Assembly: GCA_900466475.1 (NCBI GenBank)
Contig: UBMI01000004.1
Coordinates: 62,001-126,000 of the forward strand
Length of the DNA stretch: 64,000 nucleotides
DNA from: Hyphomicrobiales bacterium
GTDB taxonomy: Bacteria > Pseudomonadota > Alphaproteobacteria > Rhizobiales > Rhizobiaceae
Reading direction: 5' to 3'
The notes beneath the pieces were generated by a model, which ran no database searches, was not told where the DNA came from, and saw only the letters and a program-made list of their open reading frames with translations. Position numbers and translations under genes: made by a program. Shown in pieces: positions 45,852 to 55,814 of this stretch (within the stretch, counting starts at the first letter, position 1; each line of letters starts with the position of its first letter).

Positions 45852-46068
45852 CGTGTCGTCCCTGATATCTAGCCAGTGGCTGCGAAGCCGCGTTCGCGAC
45901 GGTTTCGCCTGTCCCGTCAAGCCCTTTAGCCTGTAACCCGGCAAAAGAAAATTGCCACTTGGCCGCTTCTGAAGAATTTGCCGAGGGTGTGGCTTTTTGC
46001 TGCACGGTGGGCTGAAACACCTTGTCACGAGCCCGTCAAAAATTCCCGCGCCTTTTTGAATTTTGGTG

Positions 46069-46097
46069 CTTGCGCAACATAATAGGCCGGTCTATAG
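46069..46097 (+). promoter_or_regulatory. tRNA-Pro promoter
   Basis: CTTGCG (46069-46074), 17-bp spacer, CTATAG (46092-46097): close to the rhizobial sigma-70 consensus CTTGAC-N17-CTATAT. Transcription would begin near 46104, about 10 nt before the tRNA. Confidence 0.75.
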
Positions 46098-46112
46098 AGG
46101 CGCCGCTGGTCA

Positions 46113-46189
46113 CGGAGTGTAGCGCAGTCTGGTAGCGCACCACGTTCGGGACGTGGGGGTCGAGTGTTCGAATCACTCCACTCCGACCA
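46113..46189 (+). tRNA. tRNA-Pro (CGG)
   Basis: 77-nt cloverleaf with CCA encoded at 46187-46189. Acceptor CGGAGTG pairs with CACTCCG; anticodon arm CCACG/CGTGG around loop TTCGGGA (anticodon CGG); T-arm TTCGAAT. Confidence 0.96.
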
Positions 46190-46193
46190 GCCG

Positions 46194-46221
46194 AAAACCC
46201 CGCTTCGGCGGGGTTTTTTCT
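46194..46221 (+). terminator. tRNA-Pro terminator
   Basis: AAAACCCCGC-TTCG-GCGGGGTTTT, ten-bp stem with UUCG-type loop, followed by a T-rich tract, 5 bp after the tRNA. Confidence 0.95.
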
Positions 46222-46386
46222 TTTCTGGCTTTCTGTCCTTCCTCAATGTCCCCTGGGACGCGCTCGCCACGCCCATCAGATCGTTCCCGCAAATGCACCG
46301 GTTTGAACCATGCAAGCCCGGAATTTTAGATTTTGCTAACGAACAAATTGGCGCTAAGCTGGTTTCCTTCGGAGGAGGAAGCATCA

Positions 46387-46572
46387 ATGAAGAAGATGAA
46401 CAATCGACAAGTTCGAATTCCCGGCCCGAAAGATCAGGACATCACCGAGCATTGCCGAAAATTCGGCATAGGCCCGGCCGAGGAGGAGAAGCTCAAGAAG
46501 CTCCTGGGCCATCGGGCACCGCTCCATGAGATCCAGGCGAATGCTCCGAAGCCTCAGCCGAAGTGGCGCTGA
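46387..46572 (+). CDS. Small basic hypothetical protein
   Basis: 61 residues, very basic and hydrophilic: IPGPKDQDITEHCRKFGIGP, PAEEEKLKKLLGHRAPLHE, then a Pro-rich end (PKPQPKWR). Ribosome-binding site GGAGGAGGAAGC is 4-5 nt before the ATG at 46387; another ATG is at 46396. DUF3606-like in style but unrecognised; function unknown. Confidence 0.6.
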   Translation: MKKMNNRQVRIPGPKDQDITEHCRKFGIGPAEEEKLKKLLGHRAPLHEIQANAPKPQPKWR

Positions 46573-46901
46573 CTGGAACCTGTTTCACCCAAAGCTTTGC
46601 TCATGATCGTCGGCGCCAGCCCGCTCCGACGCGGGTGAGAGTTGCTGACGCTGGAATAAAAAAGCCCCGCCGGTGGCTTTCGGCGGGGTAGATGGGGAAA
46701 GCTCTCCGAAAGGTGGCAGGAGAGCTTGGGCATTTCAGCAAGACTGGAAGAATGAGGCGAGGGCACTTTTGCCGAATTCGGTACAGTTCGCCTAAAAACC
46801 CATCATTTTTAGTGGGAAAATTTGCGATATCCGCCTCGCGCCGTTTTTTCTCCGAGCGCAGGCACGCCGTTCGCAGCGGCGCGCCTGACCTTGTGATCCC
46901 G
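46573..46901. other. 329-bp gene-free region with a minus-strand terminator
   Basis: Stem CCCCGCCG (46665-46672) / CGGCGGGG (46681-46688) with an A run on the plus strand's left side, so it reads as a terminator on the minus strand (after the YghU-like gene, 216 bp downstream of its stop). No coding ORF is supported in the rest; 46689-46901 holds nothing I recognise. Confidence 0.6.
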
Positions 46902-47780
46902 TCAGCCGGCTGCCTGCAGCTTGTCCTGCGTCTTCGTCTCGAAATCGCTGGCGTCATGACGCTCGTGGAGCTGGCTCGAGGGGTCGCCGCTGACGCGGTT
47001 GACCATGCGGCCGCGCTTGACGGCCGGGCGGTCGCCGATCATGTCGGCCCAGCGGTTCATGTGCTTGTACTCCTGCACCTGCAGGAATTCGGCGGAATCA
47101 CCGTACATCCAGCCTTTCACGAGACCACCATACCAGGGCCAGATCGCCATGTCGGCGATGGTGAACTCGTCGCCGGCGATATATTTGCTCTCGGCGAGAC
47201 GCCGGTCGAGCACGTCGAGCTGACGCTTGGTCTCCATGGCGAACCGGTTGATCGCATATTCGATCTTCGTCGGTGCATAGGCATAGAAATGGCCGAAGCC
47301 GCCGCCGAGATAGGGCGCGCTGCCTACCTGCCAGAACAGCCAGGAGAAACATTCGGCGCGCTTGGCCGGATCGGTCGGCAGGAAGGCGTTGAATTTTTCC
47401 GCAAGATAAGTGAGGATCGCGCCGGATTCGAAGATCCGAACAGGCTTTTCGCCACTGCGGTCCATCAGCGCCGGGATCTTGGAGTTCGGGTTGACCTCGA
47501 CGAAACCGCTGCCGAACTGGTCGCCATCGCCGATCCTGATCAGCCAGGCATCGTATTCCGCGCCGCTATGGCCAAGCGCCAGCAGCTCTTCCAGCATGAT
47601 CGTCACTTTCACGCCATTCGGCGTTCCCAGCGAATAGAGCTGCAGCGGGTGCCGGCCGACCGGCAGTTCCTTTTCACGGGTCGGCCCGGCAATCGGGCGG
47701 TTGATGCTGGCGAATTGGCCGCCGTTTTCCTTGTCCCAGGTCCAGATCTTGGGGGGCGTATAGTCGGACGAGCTGGTCAT
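46902..47780 (-). CDS. yghU: Glutathione-dependent disulfide-bond oxidoreductase (YghU-like GST)
   Basis: 292 residues. N-terminal extension with TPPKIWTWDKENGGQFASIN and INRPIAGPT typical of YghU/YfcG, a thioredoxin-like GST-N domain (LQLYSLGTPNGVKVTIMLEE, then VNPNSKIPALMD and FESGAILTYLAEKF), and a helical GST-C domain. Reduces disulfides or small organic hydroperoxides using glutathione. ATG 47780 is used; upstream frame has no family match. Confidence 0.92.
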   Translation of the reverse strand: MTSSSDYTPPKIWTWDKENGGQFASINRPIAGPTREKELPVGRHPLQLYSLGTPNGVKVTIMLEELLALGHSGAEYDAWLIRIGDGDQFGSGFVEVNPNSKIPALMDRSGEKPVRIFESGAILTYLAEKFNAFLPTDPAKRAECFSWLFWQVGSAPYLGGGFGHFYAYAPTKIEYAINRFAMETKRQLDVLDRRLAESKYIAGDEFTIADMAIWPWYGGLVKGWMYGDSAEFLQVQEYKHMNRWADMIGDRPAVKRGRMVNRVSGDPSSQLHERHDASDFETKTQDKLQAAG

Positions 47781-48018
47781 GTGATCTCCTGACGGAATAA
47801 CTTCGTGCGTTGAATGAGCGGCCCAATCCTTAACCTCAACTGGGACCCCTGAACATATTGGTAGCAATGAAGTTATTGTCATCAGGGCGGCGGATTTTTA
47901 ATCGCCGCGGGTGGCAGTACTCGCGCAAACGTGCACTGCGTTTTGCGATAAGCACGTGCGACACAGAAGACCAAGGCGTGACACGTCCATCTGAAAGGTC
48001 GTGAGACGCTTTGGATCT

Positions 48019-48696
48019 CTATTGGAAGCTGAGCTTGCTCTTCTGCTGGCCCTCGGCGTCGAAATTCTCGGGTGCCAGCCATGTCTCGTATCCAACCTTC
48101 AGCTTCGGCCAGTCGCCGTCCGTCATCGCAAACCAGGCGGTGTCGCGGTTGCGGCCCTTTTGCACCATGTGCTGGCGGAAGATGCCTTCGAAGGCGAAGC
48201 CGAAGCGTTGTGCCGCGCGCTTCGAAGGTTCGTTGAGGTTGTTGCACTTCCACTCGAAACGGCGGTAACCGAGCATGTCGAAGACGTAAGCGGCGCAAAG
48301 ATAGAGCGCTTCGGTCGCCACCCGCTTGCGCGCGATCTCAGGTCCCCAGAGAATGTTGCCGATCTCGATCACGCCATTGGCGGTATCGATCCGCATCAGC
48401 CCCTGCCGGCCTTCGGCACGTCCCGTCGCCTTGTCGACCACGGCAAAGAACAGGGGGTCTTCGCTCGCGACGGATTTTTCCAGCCAGGGCATGAAGGCCG
48501 CCATATCGGCCGGGGCCTGTTCGAAGAGATAGCGGAAGCGGTCTTCCTCGCCCGGCTGTTGCGCCGAGCGGAGCAGATCGGCGCCGTGCTTTGCGGCATC
48601 CAGTGGCTCCAGGCGGGTGTAGCGGCCTTCAATCGGCGCGCGGTCGGGGCGCGCAACACCCTTCCAGTCGGCAAGATCCTTTGTCATATCCGTCAT
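48019..48696 (-). CDS. GNAT family N-acetyltransferase
   Basis: 225 residues, RimJ/RimL-like: APIEGRYTRLEPLDAAKHG at the start, LMRIDTANGVIEIGNILWGP, acetyl-CoA-binding KRVATEALYLCAAYVFDMLG, and RRFEWKCNNLNEPSKRAAQR. Substrate unknown. ATG 48696 is chosen; MHHFNG at 48714 is an alternative. Divergent from the MocR gene, sharing a 97-bp region, so it may be a target of that regulator. Confidence 0.88.
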   Translation of the reverse strand: MTDMTKDLADWKGVARPDRAPIEGRYTRLEPLDAAKHGADLLRSAQQPGEEDRFRYLFEQAPADMAAFMPWLEKSVASEDPLFFAVVDKATGRAEGRQGLMRIDTANGVIEIGNILWGPEIARKRVATEALYLCAAYVFDMLGYRRFEWKCNNLNEPSKRAAQRFGFAFEGIFRQHMVQKGRNRDTAWFAMTDGDWPKLKVGYETWLAPENFDAEGQQKSKLSFQ

Positions 48697-48793
48697 TCCA
48701 TTGAAGTGATGCATTGAACTCCGACTGCTCTTGCCTTGCAAATGGACTGGAGTAAAAGTCCAGTTTTAAACTTATTGGCAGACCAGTTGACTG

Positions 48794-50200
48794 ATGACAT
48801 CGGCACCTGCATGGCTGAACCTCGATCGAAGCGGCGGCGATCTGTCCGGCCAGATTTATAGAAGCCTGCGCGACCGAATCCTGCTCGGCCAGCTTCCGGC
48901 CGGACACAAATTGCCGTCGACCCGCGCTCTTGCGGCCTCGCTCGAGGTCGCGCGGTCTACGGCGGTGGAAGCTTATGAGCGGCTGAAATCCGAAGGTTAT
49001 ATCGAGGCCTCCGCCGGTGCGGCGACACGGGTTGCCGCCCTCGAACGCATGCGGCCGGAACGCCAGCGGGACGACCGCGCTCCTCTTGAGGAGGCGAGAT
49101 CGGACCGGCCCTCCTACCGCGGCCTGTTCCGGCCCGGTGTGTCCGATGTATCGGATTTCCCGCATGGTGCCTGGAGCCGTCACCTCGCTTCGTCCAGCCG
49201 GTCTCTGCGCAGCCATCATCTCGGCTATGAGAACCCGACCGGGATCGGCGAGCTGCGCGAAGCGATCCTCGAACATATCTCGACGACGCGCGGCGTGGTC
49301 GCCGACCCTGGGCAGGTCATGATCGTGCCCTCTACGCGCGCGGCGATCGACATGCTTGCAAGGGCAATGCTGAGAAGGAGCGGGCGCAAGACCGCATGGA
49401 TGGAAGACCCGGGCTATAGCGCCGCCCGCCTGCTGCTCGACGATGCGGGTGCCGACATCGTGCCGGTCCCCTGCGATGAGCAGGGCATCGACGTCTCCAG
49501 GGTGGAAGGCCCGCAGCCAGCGCTGATCTACGTCACGCCATCGCATCAGTATCCGACCGGCGCGACGCTGAGCCTGCCGCGGCGGCTGGCACTGCTGGAA
49601 GCTGCGCGCAGGCACGAAAGCCTCGTTGTCGAGGATGATTATGACAGCGACTTTCAATATGGCTCACGGCCGATCGCCGCCCTGCAGGGCATCGACAGAG
49701 CAGAGGTCGTGGCTTACATCGGCACCTTCTCCAAGGTGCTGGCTCCCGGCCTGCGCGTCGCCTACGCTGTCGTGCCGCGCTGGCTGGTGCCGGAGGCGTC
49801 GGAAGCGCTGCATCGCAGGGGTGTTGCCGTCGCCACTCATATTCAGGCGGCTCTTGCTGATTTTATCAATGAAGGCCGGCTGCGTGCCTATCTCAGGCGC
49901 ATGAACCAGCAATATGCCGAACGCATGGCCTTGATGACCGACATGCTGGAGAGCCGTTTCGCGGGCAGGCTGGCCGTTTCGGGTGGCAATGGCGGACTGC
50001 AGCTTGGAGCCTGGTTTTGCGATCAGACGGTGGACGACCGGGCGTTCGTCGCCAAGGCCAATGCGTTAGGCTATGGACTGATGCCGATGTCAGGTTTCTT
50101 CATCGGCAAAGCCGACCCCGGCATCCTTTTCGGTATCTCGCAAGCGGAAACGGCTGCCGTTCAAAGACTGGCAGCCGATCTCGATCGGATTCTGAGCTGA
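48794..50200 (+). CDS. MocR/PdxR-family transcriptional regulator
   Basis: 468 residues: a GntR-type winged helix at the N-terminus (about 12-80, with LPSTRALAASLEVARSTAVE) fused to an aminotransferase-like class I domain (about 120-460). The domain's PLP lysine is in IGTFSKVLAPGLRVAY, with the PLP-Asp/Tyr stretch YVTPSHQYPTGATLS and DDYDSDFQYG. Such regulators sense PLP or an amino-compound aldimine and often control the neighbouring divergent gene, here the GNAT. Confidence 0.92.
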   Translation: MTSAPAWLNLDRSGGDLSGQIYRSLRDRILLGQLPAGHKLPSTRALAASLEVARSTAVEAYERLKSEGYIEASAGAATRVAALERMRPERQRDDRAPLEEARSDRPSYRGLFRPGVSDVSDFPHGAWSRHLASSSRSLRSHHLGYENPTGIGELREAILEHISTTRGVVADPGQVMIVPSTRAAIDMLARAMLRRSGRKTAWMEDPGYSAARLLLDDAGADIVPVPCDEQGIDVSRVEGPQPALIYVTPSHQYPTGATLSLPRRLALLEAARRHESLVVEDDYDSDFQYGSRPIAALQGIDRAEVVAYIGTFSKVLAPGLRVAYAVVPRWLVPEASEALHRRGVAVATHIQAALADFINEGRLRAYLRRMNQQYAERMALMTDMLESRFAGRLAVSGGNGGLQLGAWFCDQTVDDRAFVAKANALGYGLMPMSGFFIGKADPGILFGISQAETAAVQRLAADLDRILS

Positions 50201-50251
50201 GAACACATGCGCCCGGAGCGGGTCCGGGCGCAGTGCTCACGTGGGTGCCCT

Positions 50252-51757
50252 TCAAGCGGCGGCGAAGGGCACGGCCACGAAGGTCTTGTTGCCGCCGCGT
50301 TCGATCAGGAGCAACACCGACTTGCGGCCGGACTTGCCGGCATCGGCAACGGCGGTCTTGACGTCACGGGCATCGTGCACCGGCTTGTCGTTGACAGAGA
50401 CGATCACGTCACCGGGCTGGATGCCGGCAGCAGCGGCTGACTTGTCCGGGTTGACGTTGGCAACGACGGCGCCGGCAACGCTGTGGGGCAGGTTGAGTTG
50501 CTGGCGGATATCAGGCGTCAGGTCGGCAAGGCCGATGCCGAGGCTCGGCTGACCGGCAGCCTGCCCCTGATCATCGCTGCTTTCGACGGCGGCCTGCTTC
50601 TGCGTGTCTTCATTGCCGCCGACGGTCACGTTGAGATCGACCGTCTTGCCGTCACGCCAGACGGCCAGCGTTTCCTTCGCACCCGGCGACAGGTCGGCAA
50701 CGAGGCGCGACAGATCCTTCGGCGTCTTGACATTTTCGCTGCCGACGGCGGTTACGATGTCACCTGTCTTGATCCCGGCATGGGCGGCAGGCGTCCCGTT
50801 GGTGACGGCGGCAACCAGCGCGCCTTCAGCCTTGGAGAGGCCGACAGCATCGGCGACATCCTGGGTGACCGGCTGGATTTGCACGCCGAGATAGCCGTGA
50901 TCGATCGAACCGTCCTTCTGCAGCTTGGCAACGATCACCTTTGCTTCGGAGGAAGGAATGGCGAAGCCGACGCCGACGCTGCCGCCGTTTGGCGAGTAGA
51001 TGGCGGTATTGATGCCGACGACATTGCCATCACGATCGACCAGCGGACCACCGGAATTGCCATGGTTGATCGGCGCATCGATCTGGATGAAATCATCGTA
51101 CGGGCCGCTGTGCAGGTCGCGGCCACGGGCCGAGACGATGCCCGCCGTTACCGTGGTGCCGATGCCGAACGGATTGCCGATGGCCAGGATCTGGTCGCCG
51201 AGCTTCAGCTTGTCGGAATCGCCCCAGGCGACTGTGGCAAGCGGATGCGGAGCCTGGACCTTCAGAACGGCGAGGTCGGACTTGGGATCGGCGCCGAGCA
51301 GCTTGGCCGGCAGTTCGGTACCGTCGTCGAGCGTGACCTTGATGTCGATGGCGTTATCGATGACGTGGTTGTTGGTAACGATCACGCCGTCGGGGCTGAT
51401 GACGAAACCGGAGCCGAGCGCCATGGCATGCTGCTGTGGCTGTTGCTGCTGCGGTGCCTGATGCGGCAGCGGAATACCCTGCTGTTCGAAGAATTGCCGG
51501 AACTGCTCGTCCATCGGCGAACCGTCTGCACTGGCATTCGTGGCCTTCATCGTGGTGGTGATGGTCACAACGGCCGGCTTGTCGGCATCGACGACGGCAG
51601 CAAAGGAGCCGCTGGAGGTAAGAGCGCCCCCTGCCTCTGCCGGCGCGGCAAGAGCCGTCGAGGAAGAGGAAAGGGCAAACGGCAGGGAGGCCGCGCCGAG
51701 AACGATGGCCGCTCCGACAAGTGCTGCGGCCCGGTGCTTGCGAAGAATGTTTGACAT
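50252..51757 (-). CDS. degP: Periplasmic serine protease DegP/HtrA
   Basis: 501 residues with a signal peptide (MSNILRKHRAAALVGAAIVL, cleavage near LAAPAEA). Trypsin-like protease with the catalytic triad H (VTNNHVIDNAI), D (DPKSDLAVLKV) and S (NHGNSGGPLVD), then two PDZ domains (about 300-390 and 420-495: GYLGVQIQPVTQD, LGIGLADLTPD). Degrades or refolds misfolded envelope proteins. Start 51757 is supported by AAGGGA at 8 nt; longer frame to 51841 is unlikely. Confidence 0.95.
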   Translation of the reverse strand: MSNILRKHRAAALVGAAIVLGAASLPFALSSSSTALAAPAEAGGALTSSGSFAAVVDADKPAVVTITTTMKATNASADGSPMDEQFRQFFEQQGIPLPHQAPQQQQPQQHAMALGSGFVISPDGVIVTNNHVIDNAIDIKVTLDDGTELPAKLLGADPKSDLAVLKVQAPHPLATVAWGDSDKLKLGDQILAIGNPFGIGTTVTAGIVSARGRDLHSGPYDDFIQIDAPINHGNSGGPLVDRDGNVVGINTAIYSPNGGSVGVGFAIPSSEAKVIVAKLQKDGSIDHGYLGVQIQPVTQDVADAVGLSKAEGALVAAVTNGTPAAHAGIKTGDIVTAVGSENVKTPKDLSRLVADLSPGAKETLAVWRDGKTVDLNVTVGGNEDTQKQAAVESSDDQGQAAGQPSLGIGLADLTPDIRQQLNLPHSVAGAVVANVNPDKSAAAAGIQPGDVIVSVNDKPVHDARDVKTAVADAGKSGRKSVLLLIERGGNKTFVAVPFAAA

Positions 51758-52266
51758 AGTGGAAGTCCCTTGCGAGAGCGTTGGCATTGAATGGCGTCTT
51801 GGTTCCATGCCATGGACCTTGGCGTCAATGAGTATTTCCACCAGCTTTTACCGTTGATTACTTATATTTCGCCTGTATGATTTGGCGAATACTATGATCG
51901 GTAAGAATTGGCGCTTGATACCTATATGATCCGTTCTGCGGGATTTACAAATTAAACATTGATCATGTTTGTATTACGGTATCGTAACACATTACTATAA
52001 TTTAATCTTGACTGGCCAAGCATTGCCGAAATTATCCCGGCGCTCGTGTTGCCTGCCTCGCGGGGCGCCAGAGTAGTAAAATATATTCCACTTTTCCGTG
52101 ATCCATCAGCCTGCAAGCGACGTATTAAACCGAAACATTTGCGATATTTGTTCATGTTTTTTCGCGTTTCGGTTGAGATGGACTTTTAAATGTTAGTAGA
52201 CTCTAAATTAATTTTTCTTCAGAAAGGGAGATCTGCGAATCGACGGGAGGCGGGGCTCGCGGTGGC
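51758..52266. other. AT-rich regulatory gap between degP and the LacI gene
   Basis: About 510 bp of AT-rich DNA in a GC-rich genome. It contains the divergent promoters and a small inverted repeat TTACG-gtat-CGTAA (51974-51987). The minus-strand frame at 51952-52155 has no ribosome-binding site or typical codon use and is not called. No RNA or repeat family is recognised. Confidence 0.45.
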
Positions 52267-52278
52267 ATGCGGGAAGCG

Positions 52279-53331
52279 ATGAGGGATTCAGTGAAGCCGG
52301 GGCGGGAAAAGAAGCGCGGTTCCCATGTGAAGCTGAGCGACGTCGCAAAGAGGGTAGGGGTCAGTCCGATCACCATCTCGCGCGCGCTTCGCAACCCCGA
52401 AATCGTCTCAGAAGAGCTGCGCGAGGTCATCCTGCGCACTGTCGACGAAATGGGTTACATCCCCAATCTCGCCGCTCGCGCGCTTGCCGGCCGTCACAGC
52501 GGCATCGTCGGCGTCATAACGCCCTCGCTTCACCACCCCTGCTTTACCGGTGTGATGATGGGCATCGAGGAGCGGTTGCGCGCTACGGATCTGCGCGTGC
52601 AATATGCCAACACCCTCAACGACGCGGATCAGGAAATCAGCCAGTTCAAATCCTTCCTGGCGCAGAAGCCGGCCGGGATCATCCTCGTGAACGCGGAATA
52701 TTATGACGGCCTTGCGATGCTGATGGATGCAGCCGCCTTTCCGGTCGCCCATGTTGCCGATCTCAGCCAGCCGCCGGAAACGCTGCTTGTCGGCATGTCG
52801 CATCATGTGGCCGCGACAGCCGCCACCCGTTTCCTCCTGTCGAAAGGATACAAGCGGATTGGTTTCATCGGCGGGATAAGCGACATCCGTTCGCGCCGCA
52901 GTCGTGCGGGACATGCGGAGGCCATGCGCCAGGCTGGCCTCGGCAATCCATCGCTGATGCACGGCGTCGACGGCTCCACGAGCATCGGTCTCGGGCGGCG
53001 ACTGTTCACCGAGTTGCTCGAGCGGATGCCTGATCTCGATGCGATCCTCGCGCAAAATGATGATCTCGCCCTTGGAGCTCTGATCGAGTGCAATGAACGC
53101 GGCATCAAGGTGCCCGATGATTTCGGTATCTGCGGCTTCAACGATCTGGAATTCGCGCAGTTTACCTCGCCATCCCTGACGACGGTGCATGTTCCGCGTC
53201 ATGACCTCGGCCGCCGCGCCGCCGATATGCTGCTGCGCGCCATCCGCGAGGAGCCGCCGGAAGAGCAGCGGGTCGATCTCGGCTTCTCGATCATCGAGCG
53301 CGGGTCGACACGCTCGATGCCGAAGCAATAA
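52279..53331 (+). CDS. LacI family transcriptional regulator
   Basis: About 350 residues. N-terminal LacI HTH (KLSDVAKRVGVSPITISRAL, about 14-33, then NPEIVSEELREVI) with hinge NLAARALAGRHSGIVG, and a periplasmic-binding-protein-like sensor domain (about 75-350) with ILAQNDDLALGALIECNERG and CGFNDLEFAQFTSPSLTTV. Closest in style to GntR-type gluconate repressors. No sugar genes are adjacent, so the inducer and targets are unknown. I chose ATG 52279 because GGGAAG is placed before it; 52267 is possible. Confidence 0.9.
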   Translation: MRDSVKPGREKKRGSHVKLSDVAKRVGVSPITISRALRNPEIVSEELREVILRTVDEMGYIPNLAARALAGRHSGIVGVITPSLHHPCFTGVMMGIEERLRATDLRVQYANTLNDADQEISQFKSFLAQKPAGIILVNAEYYDGLAMLMDAAAFPVAHVADLSQPPETLLVGMSHHVAATAATRFLLSKGYKRIGFIGGISDIRSRRSRAGHAEAMRQAGLGNPSLMHGVDGSTSIGLGRRLFTELLERMPDLDAILAQNDDLALGALIECNERGIKVPDDFGICGFNDLEFAQFTSPSLTTVHVPRHDLGRRAADMLLRAIREEPPEEQRVDLGFSIIERGSTRSMPKQ

Positions 53332-53359
53332 AAAGGGGCCAGTCGGCCCCTTTTTTCTT
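53331..53359. terminator. Shared terminator of the LacI gene and cysN
   Basis: AAAAGGGGCC-AGTC-GGCCCCTTTT, ten-bp stem followed by T residues, at the LacI gene stop. The A-rich left flank (AATAAAAAGG) gives a T run for the convergent minus-strand cysN. Confidence 0.92.
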
Positions 53360-54842
53360 AGATATCGCTTGCCGCGCTCGACCAGAGTTCGGCCGCTTCC
53401 GATGCCGTCATGCGGCGCACTTCCGCTTCGTGACTGCGCTTGGCGAACAACTCGCTTGCCATGATCTGCTCGGCGAGATCGGCCGGAAGCGACAGGATCA
53501 CGCGTGCATCATTGCCATGAAGGCCGCTGACGTCGGCGCGCTTACCGGTCACCATGCCGCCGGCGATCGTGTTGTTGGTCTCCGGGTCGATCAGGATGAA
53601 GGAGCCGGTGGCCCGGTTCTGTTCATAGGGATCGAAGATCGCGGCTTCGTCGAAAACCAGGCGCACCTTGCCGATGGCGTTCATGTAGAGCCGCTGAGCC
53701 GAGTTCCAGGTGCCGCTCTTCAGCTCCAGCTGGCTGACGGGTTCGACCTGGACACGCTGGCGGCGCGAGCCGCTTTTCAGCCAGTAGCGCTTGCCGGCTT
53801 CAATGCCTTCAGGCTGCAGGGCAACGACCTGTGCGTCGAAGGAAAGGCCGGTCTGCGGCTGGCTGTCGATCGAGACGATCATGTCGCCGCGTGCCACATC
53901 CACCTGACGGTCGAGAACGAGCGTGATCGCGTCACCGGCAACGGCCGCATTGCGCACCAGATCGAATGTGACGATCTTGGTGACATTGGCGACCATGCCC
54001 GACGGCAAGATCATGACGCTGTCACCAGGCTTCACCGAGCCGCCGGCAACCGTGCCCTGATAGCCGCGAAAGCTTTCGCCGGGACGCGAGACGCGCTGCA
54101 CCGAGAGACGGAAGCCGGTCGACTGGCCGGAGCGCACGGTTGCGTGTTCCAGCGTCTCGACCAGCGTCGGGCCGTTATACCACGGCATGGCTGCCTGGCC
54201 GGAATAGACGACGTTCTCGCCCTTCAATGCCGACATCGGGATCGCGGTGATCTGCTTGACGCCAAGCGATAGCGCAAATTCCTTGAACTCGTGGGTGATC
54301 TTGTCGAAGCCGGCACGATCATAGTTCGTCAGGTCGATCTTGTTGACGGCGAGTACGAACTGCTTGATGCCGAGCAAGGAGGCGATCGTCGCATGGCGGC
54401 GCGTCTGCTCGAGAATGCCGGCGCGGGCATCGACCAGCAGCACGGCAAGATCGGCGGTCGAAGCACCGGTCGCCATGTTGCGGGTATACTGCTCGTGGCC
54501 GGGTGTGTCGGCGACGATGAAGGAGCGCTTGTCGGTCGAGAAATAGCGATAGGCGACATCGATGGTGATGCCCTGTTCGCGCTCGGCCTGCAGGCCGTCG
54601 AGCAGCAACGCGAAATCGGGCAGGCCGAGATCGTTCTGCTTGCCGGTGGAATCGCGGCGAAGCGCTGCTGCCTGGTCTTCCTTGACTGCCTTGGTGTCCC
54701 AGAGCAGGCGGCCGATCAGGGTGGACTTGCCGTCATCGACGCTGCCGCAGGTGATGAGGCGCAACGGGCGCGAGTCGCGCACGGCCTTCAGAGGCTCGGC
54801 GGCGGGCACGGCGACGACGTTTGCGGGAATTGCTGCACTCAT
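53358..54842 (-). CDS. cysN: Sulfate adenylyltransferase subunit 1 (GTPase)
   Basis: Activates ATP sulfurylase for APS formation. 494 residues. Translation-factor GTPase core with G1 GSVDDGKST (33-41), G3 DTPGHEQ, G4 NKID, then two beta-barrel domains. It ends without the APS-kinase (CysC) domain that is fused to CysN/NodQ in some rhizobia, so it is a plain CysN. ATG 54842 chosen; the longer frame to 54959 overlaps cysD. Two bp after cysD. Confidence 0.96.
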   Translation of the reverse strand: MSAAIPANVVAVPAAEPLKAVRDSRPLRLITCGSVDDGKSTLIGRLLWDTKAVKEDQAAALRRDSTGKQNDLGLPDFALLLDGLQAEREQGITIDVAYRYFSTDKRSFIVADTPGHEQYTRNMATGASTADLAVLLVDARAGILEQTRRHATIASLLGIKQFVLAVNKIDLTNYDRAGFDKITHEFKEFALSLGVKQITAIPMSALKGENVVYSGQAAMPWYNGPTLVETLEHATVRSGQSTGFRLSVQRVSRPGESFRGYQGTVAGGSVKPGDSVMILPSGMVANVTKIVTFDLVRNAAVAGDAITLVLDRQVDVARGDMIVSIDSQPQTGLSFDAQVVALQPEGIEAGKRYWLKSGSRRQRVQVEPVSQLELKSGTWNSAQRLYMNAIGKVRLVFDEAAIFDPYEQNRATGSFILIDPETNNTIAGGMVTGKRADVSGLHGNDARVILSLPADLAEQIMASELFAKRSHEAEVRRMTASEAAELWSSAASDI

Positions 54843-54843
54843 C

Positions 54844-55797
54844 TCAGAAATATCCTTCACGCTTCTTCTTTTCCATGGAGCCGGACTGGTCGCGGTCGAT
54901 GGCGCGGCCCTGGCGCTCGGAAACCGTGGCGATCTCCAGCTCCGCGATAATGTCTTCAAGGGTGGTGGCCGTCGAGCGGATCGCGCCGGTCAGCGGGAAG
55001 CAGCCGAGCGTCCGGAAGCGGATGAAATCTTCCTGCTTCGTTTCGCCGGGCAGCAGTTCCAGGCGCGGATCGGATGCCGCGATCATCATGCCGTCGCGCT
55101 CAACATAAGGGCGCTTGGCCGCAAAGTAGAGCGGTACGATCGGGATTTCCTCGGCCTGGATATAGCGCCAGATATCGACCTCGGTCCAGTTCGACAGCGG
55201 GAAGACGCGAACGCTCTCTCCCTTGCGGATCTGGCCGTTATATACGTTCCAGAGCTCCGGGCGTTGGTTGCGCGGATCCCAGCGGTGGTCGGGCGTGCGG
55301 AAGGAATAGATGCGTTCCTTGGCGCGGGACGCTTCCTCGTCACGCCGCGCGCCGCCGAAGGCCGCGTCGAACTGGCCGGCATCAAGCGCATTGCGCAAAG
55401 CTTCCGTCTTCATGATGTCGGTGTAGCGGGCAGAGCCGTAGGTAAACGGCGTGATGTTTTCAGCCTTGCCGCGCGGATTGATATGTTCAATCAGGTCGAG
55501 ATCGTATTTCTTCACAATCTCGTCGCGAAAGGTAATCATTTCCGCGAACTTCCAGCCGGTATTTACATGCAGCAGCGGGAAGGGCACGCGGCCGGGATAG
55601 AAGGCCTTGCGTGCCAGATGCAGCAGCACAGAGGAATCCTTGCCGATCGAATAGAGCATCACCGGACGCTCGAACTCGGCGGCAACTTCGCGGAAGATGT
55701 GGATCGCTTCGTTTTCCAGCGCCTTCAGATGCGGGTCGAGCGGCGGCTTGGCGCTCTGCGGATTGGTGAGTTCCGTATCCTGACGGGTATCGGGCAT
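54844..55797 (-). CDS. cysD: Sulfate adenylyltransferase subunit 2
   Basis: Makes APS from sulfate and ATP with CysN. 317 residues of the PP-loop ATP pyrophosphatase family: [17 protein letters not shown] (PP-loop), then [20 protein letters not shown] and [11 protein letters not shown]. The start at [14 protein letters not shown] (55797) fits known CysD. 17 bp after cysH and 1 bp before cysN, so one transcript. Confidence 0.97.
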   Translation of the reverse strand: MPDTRQDTELTNPQSAKPPLDPHLKALENEAIHIFREVAAEFERPVMLYSIGKDSSVLLHLARKAFYPGRVPFPLLHVNTGWKFAEMITFRDEIVKKYDLDLIEHINPRGKAENITPFTYGSARYTDIMKTEALRNALDAGQFDAAFGGARRDEEASRAKERIYSFRTPDHRWDPRNQRPELWNVYNGQIRKGESVRVFPLSNWTEVDIWRYIQAEEIPIVPLYFAAKRPYVERDGMMIAASDPRLELLPGETKQEDFIRFRTLGCFPLTGAIRSTATTLEDIIAELEIATVSERQGRAIDRDQSGSMEKKKREGYF

Positions 55798-55814
55798 AAA
55801 ATACTCCAGACTTC

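Noticed and set aside
51952..52155. A 67-residue minus-strand frame in the AT-rich gap
   Set aside because: No ribosome-binding site, atypical composition, no homology pattern; treated as non-coding.
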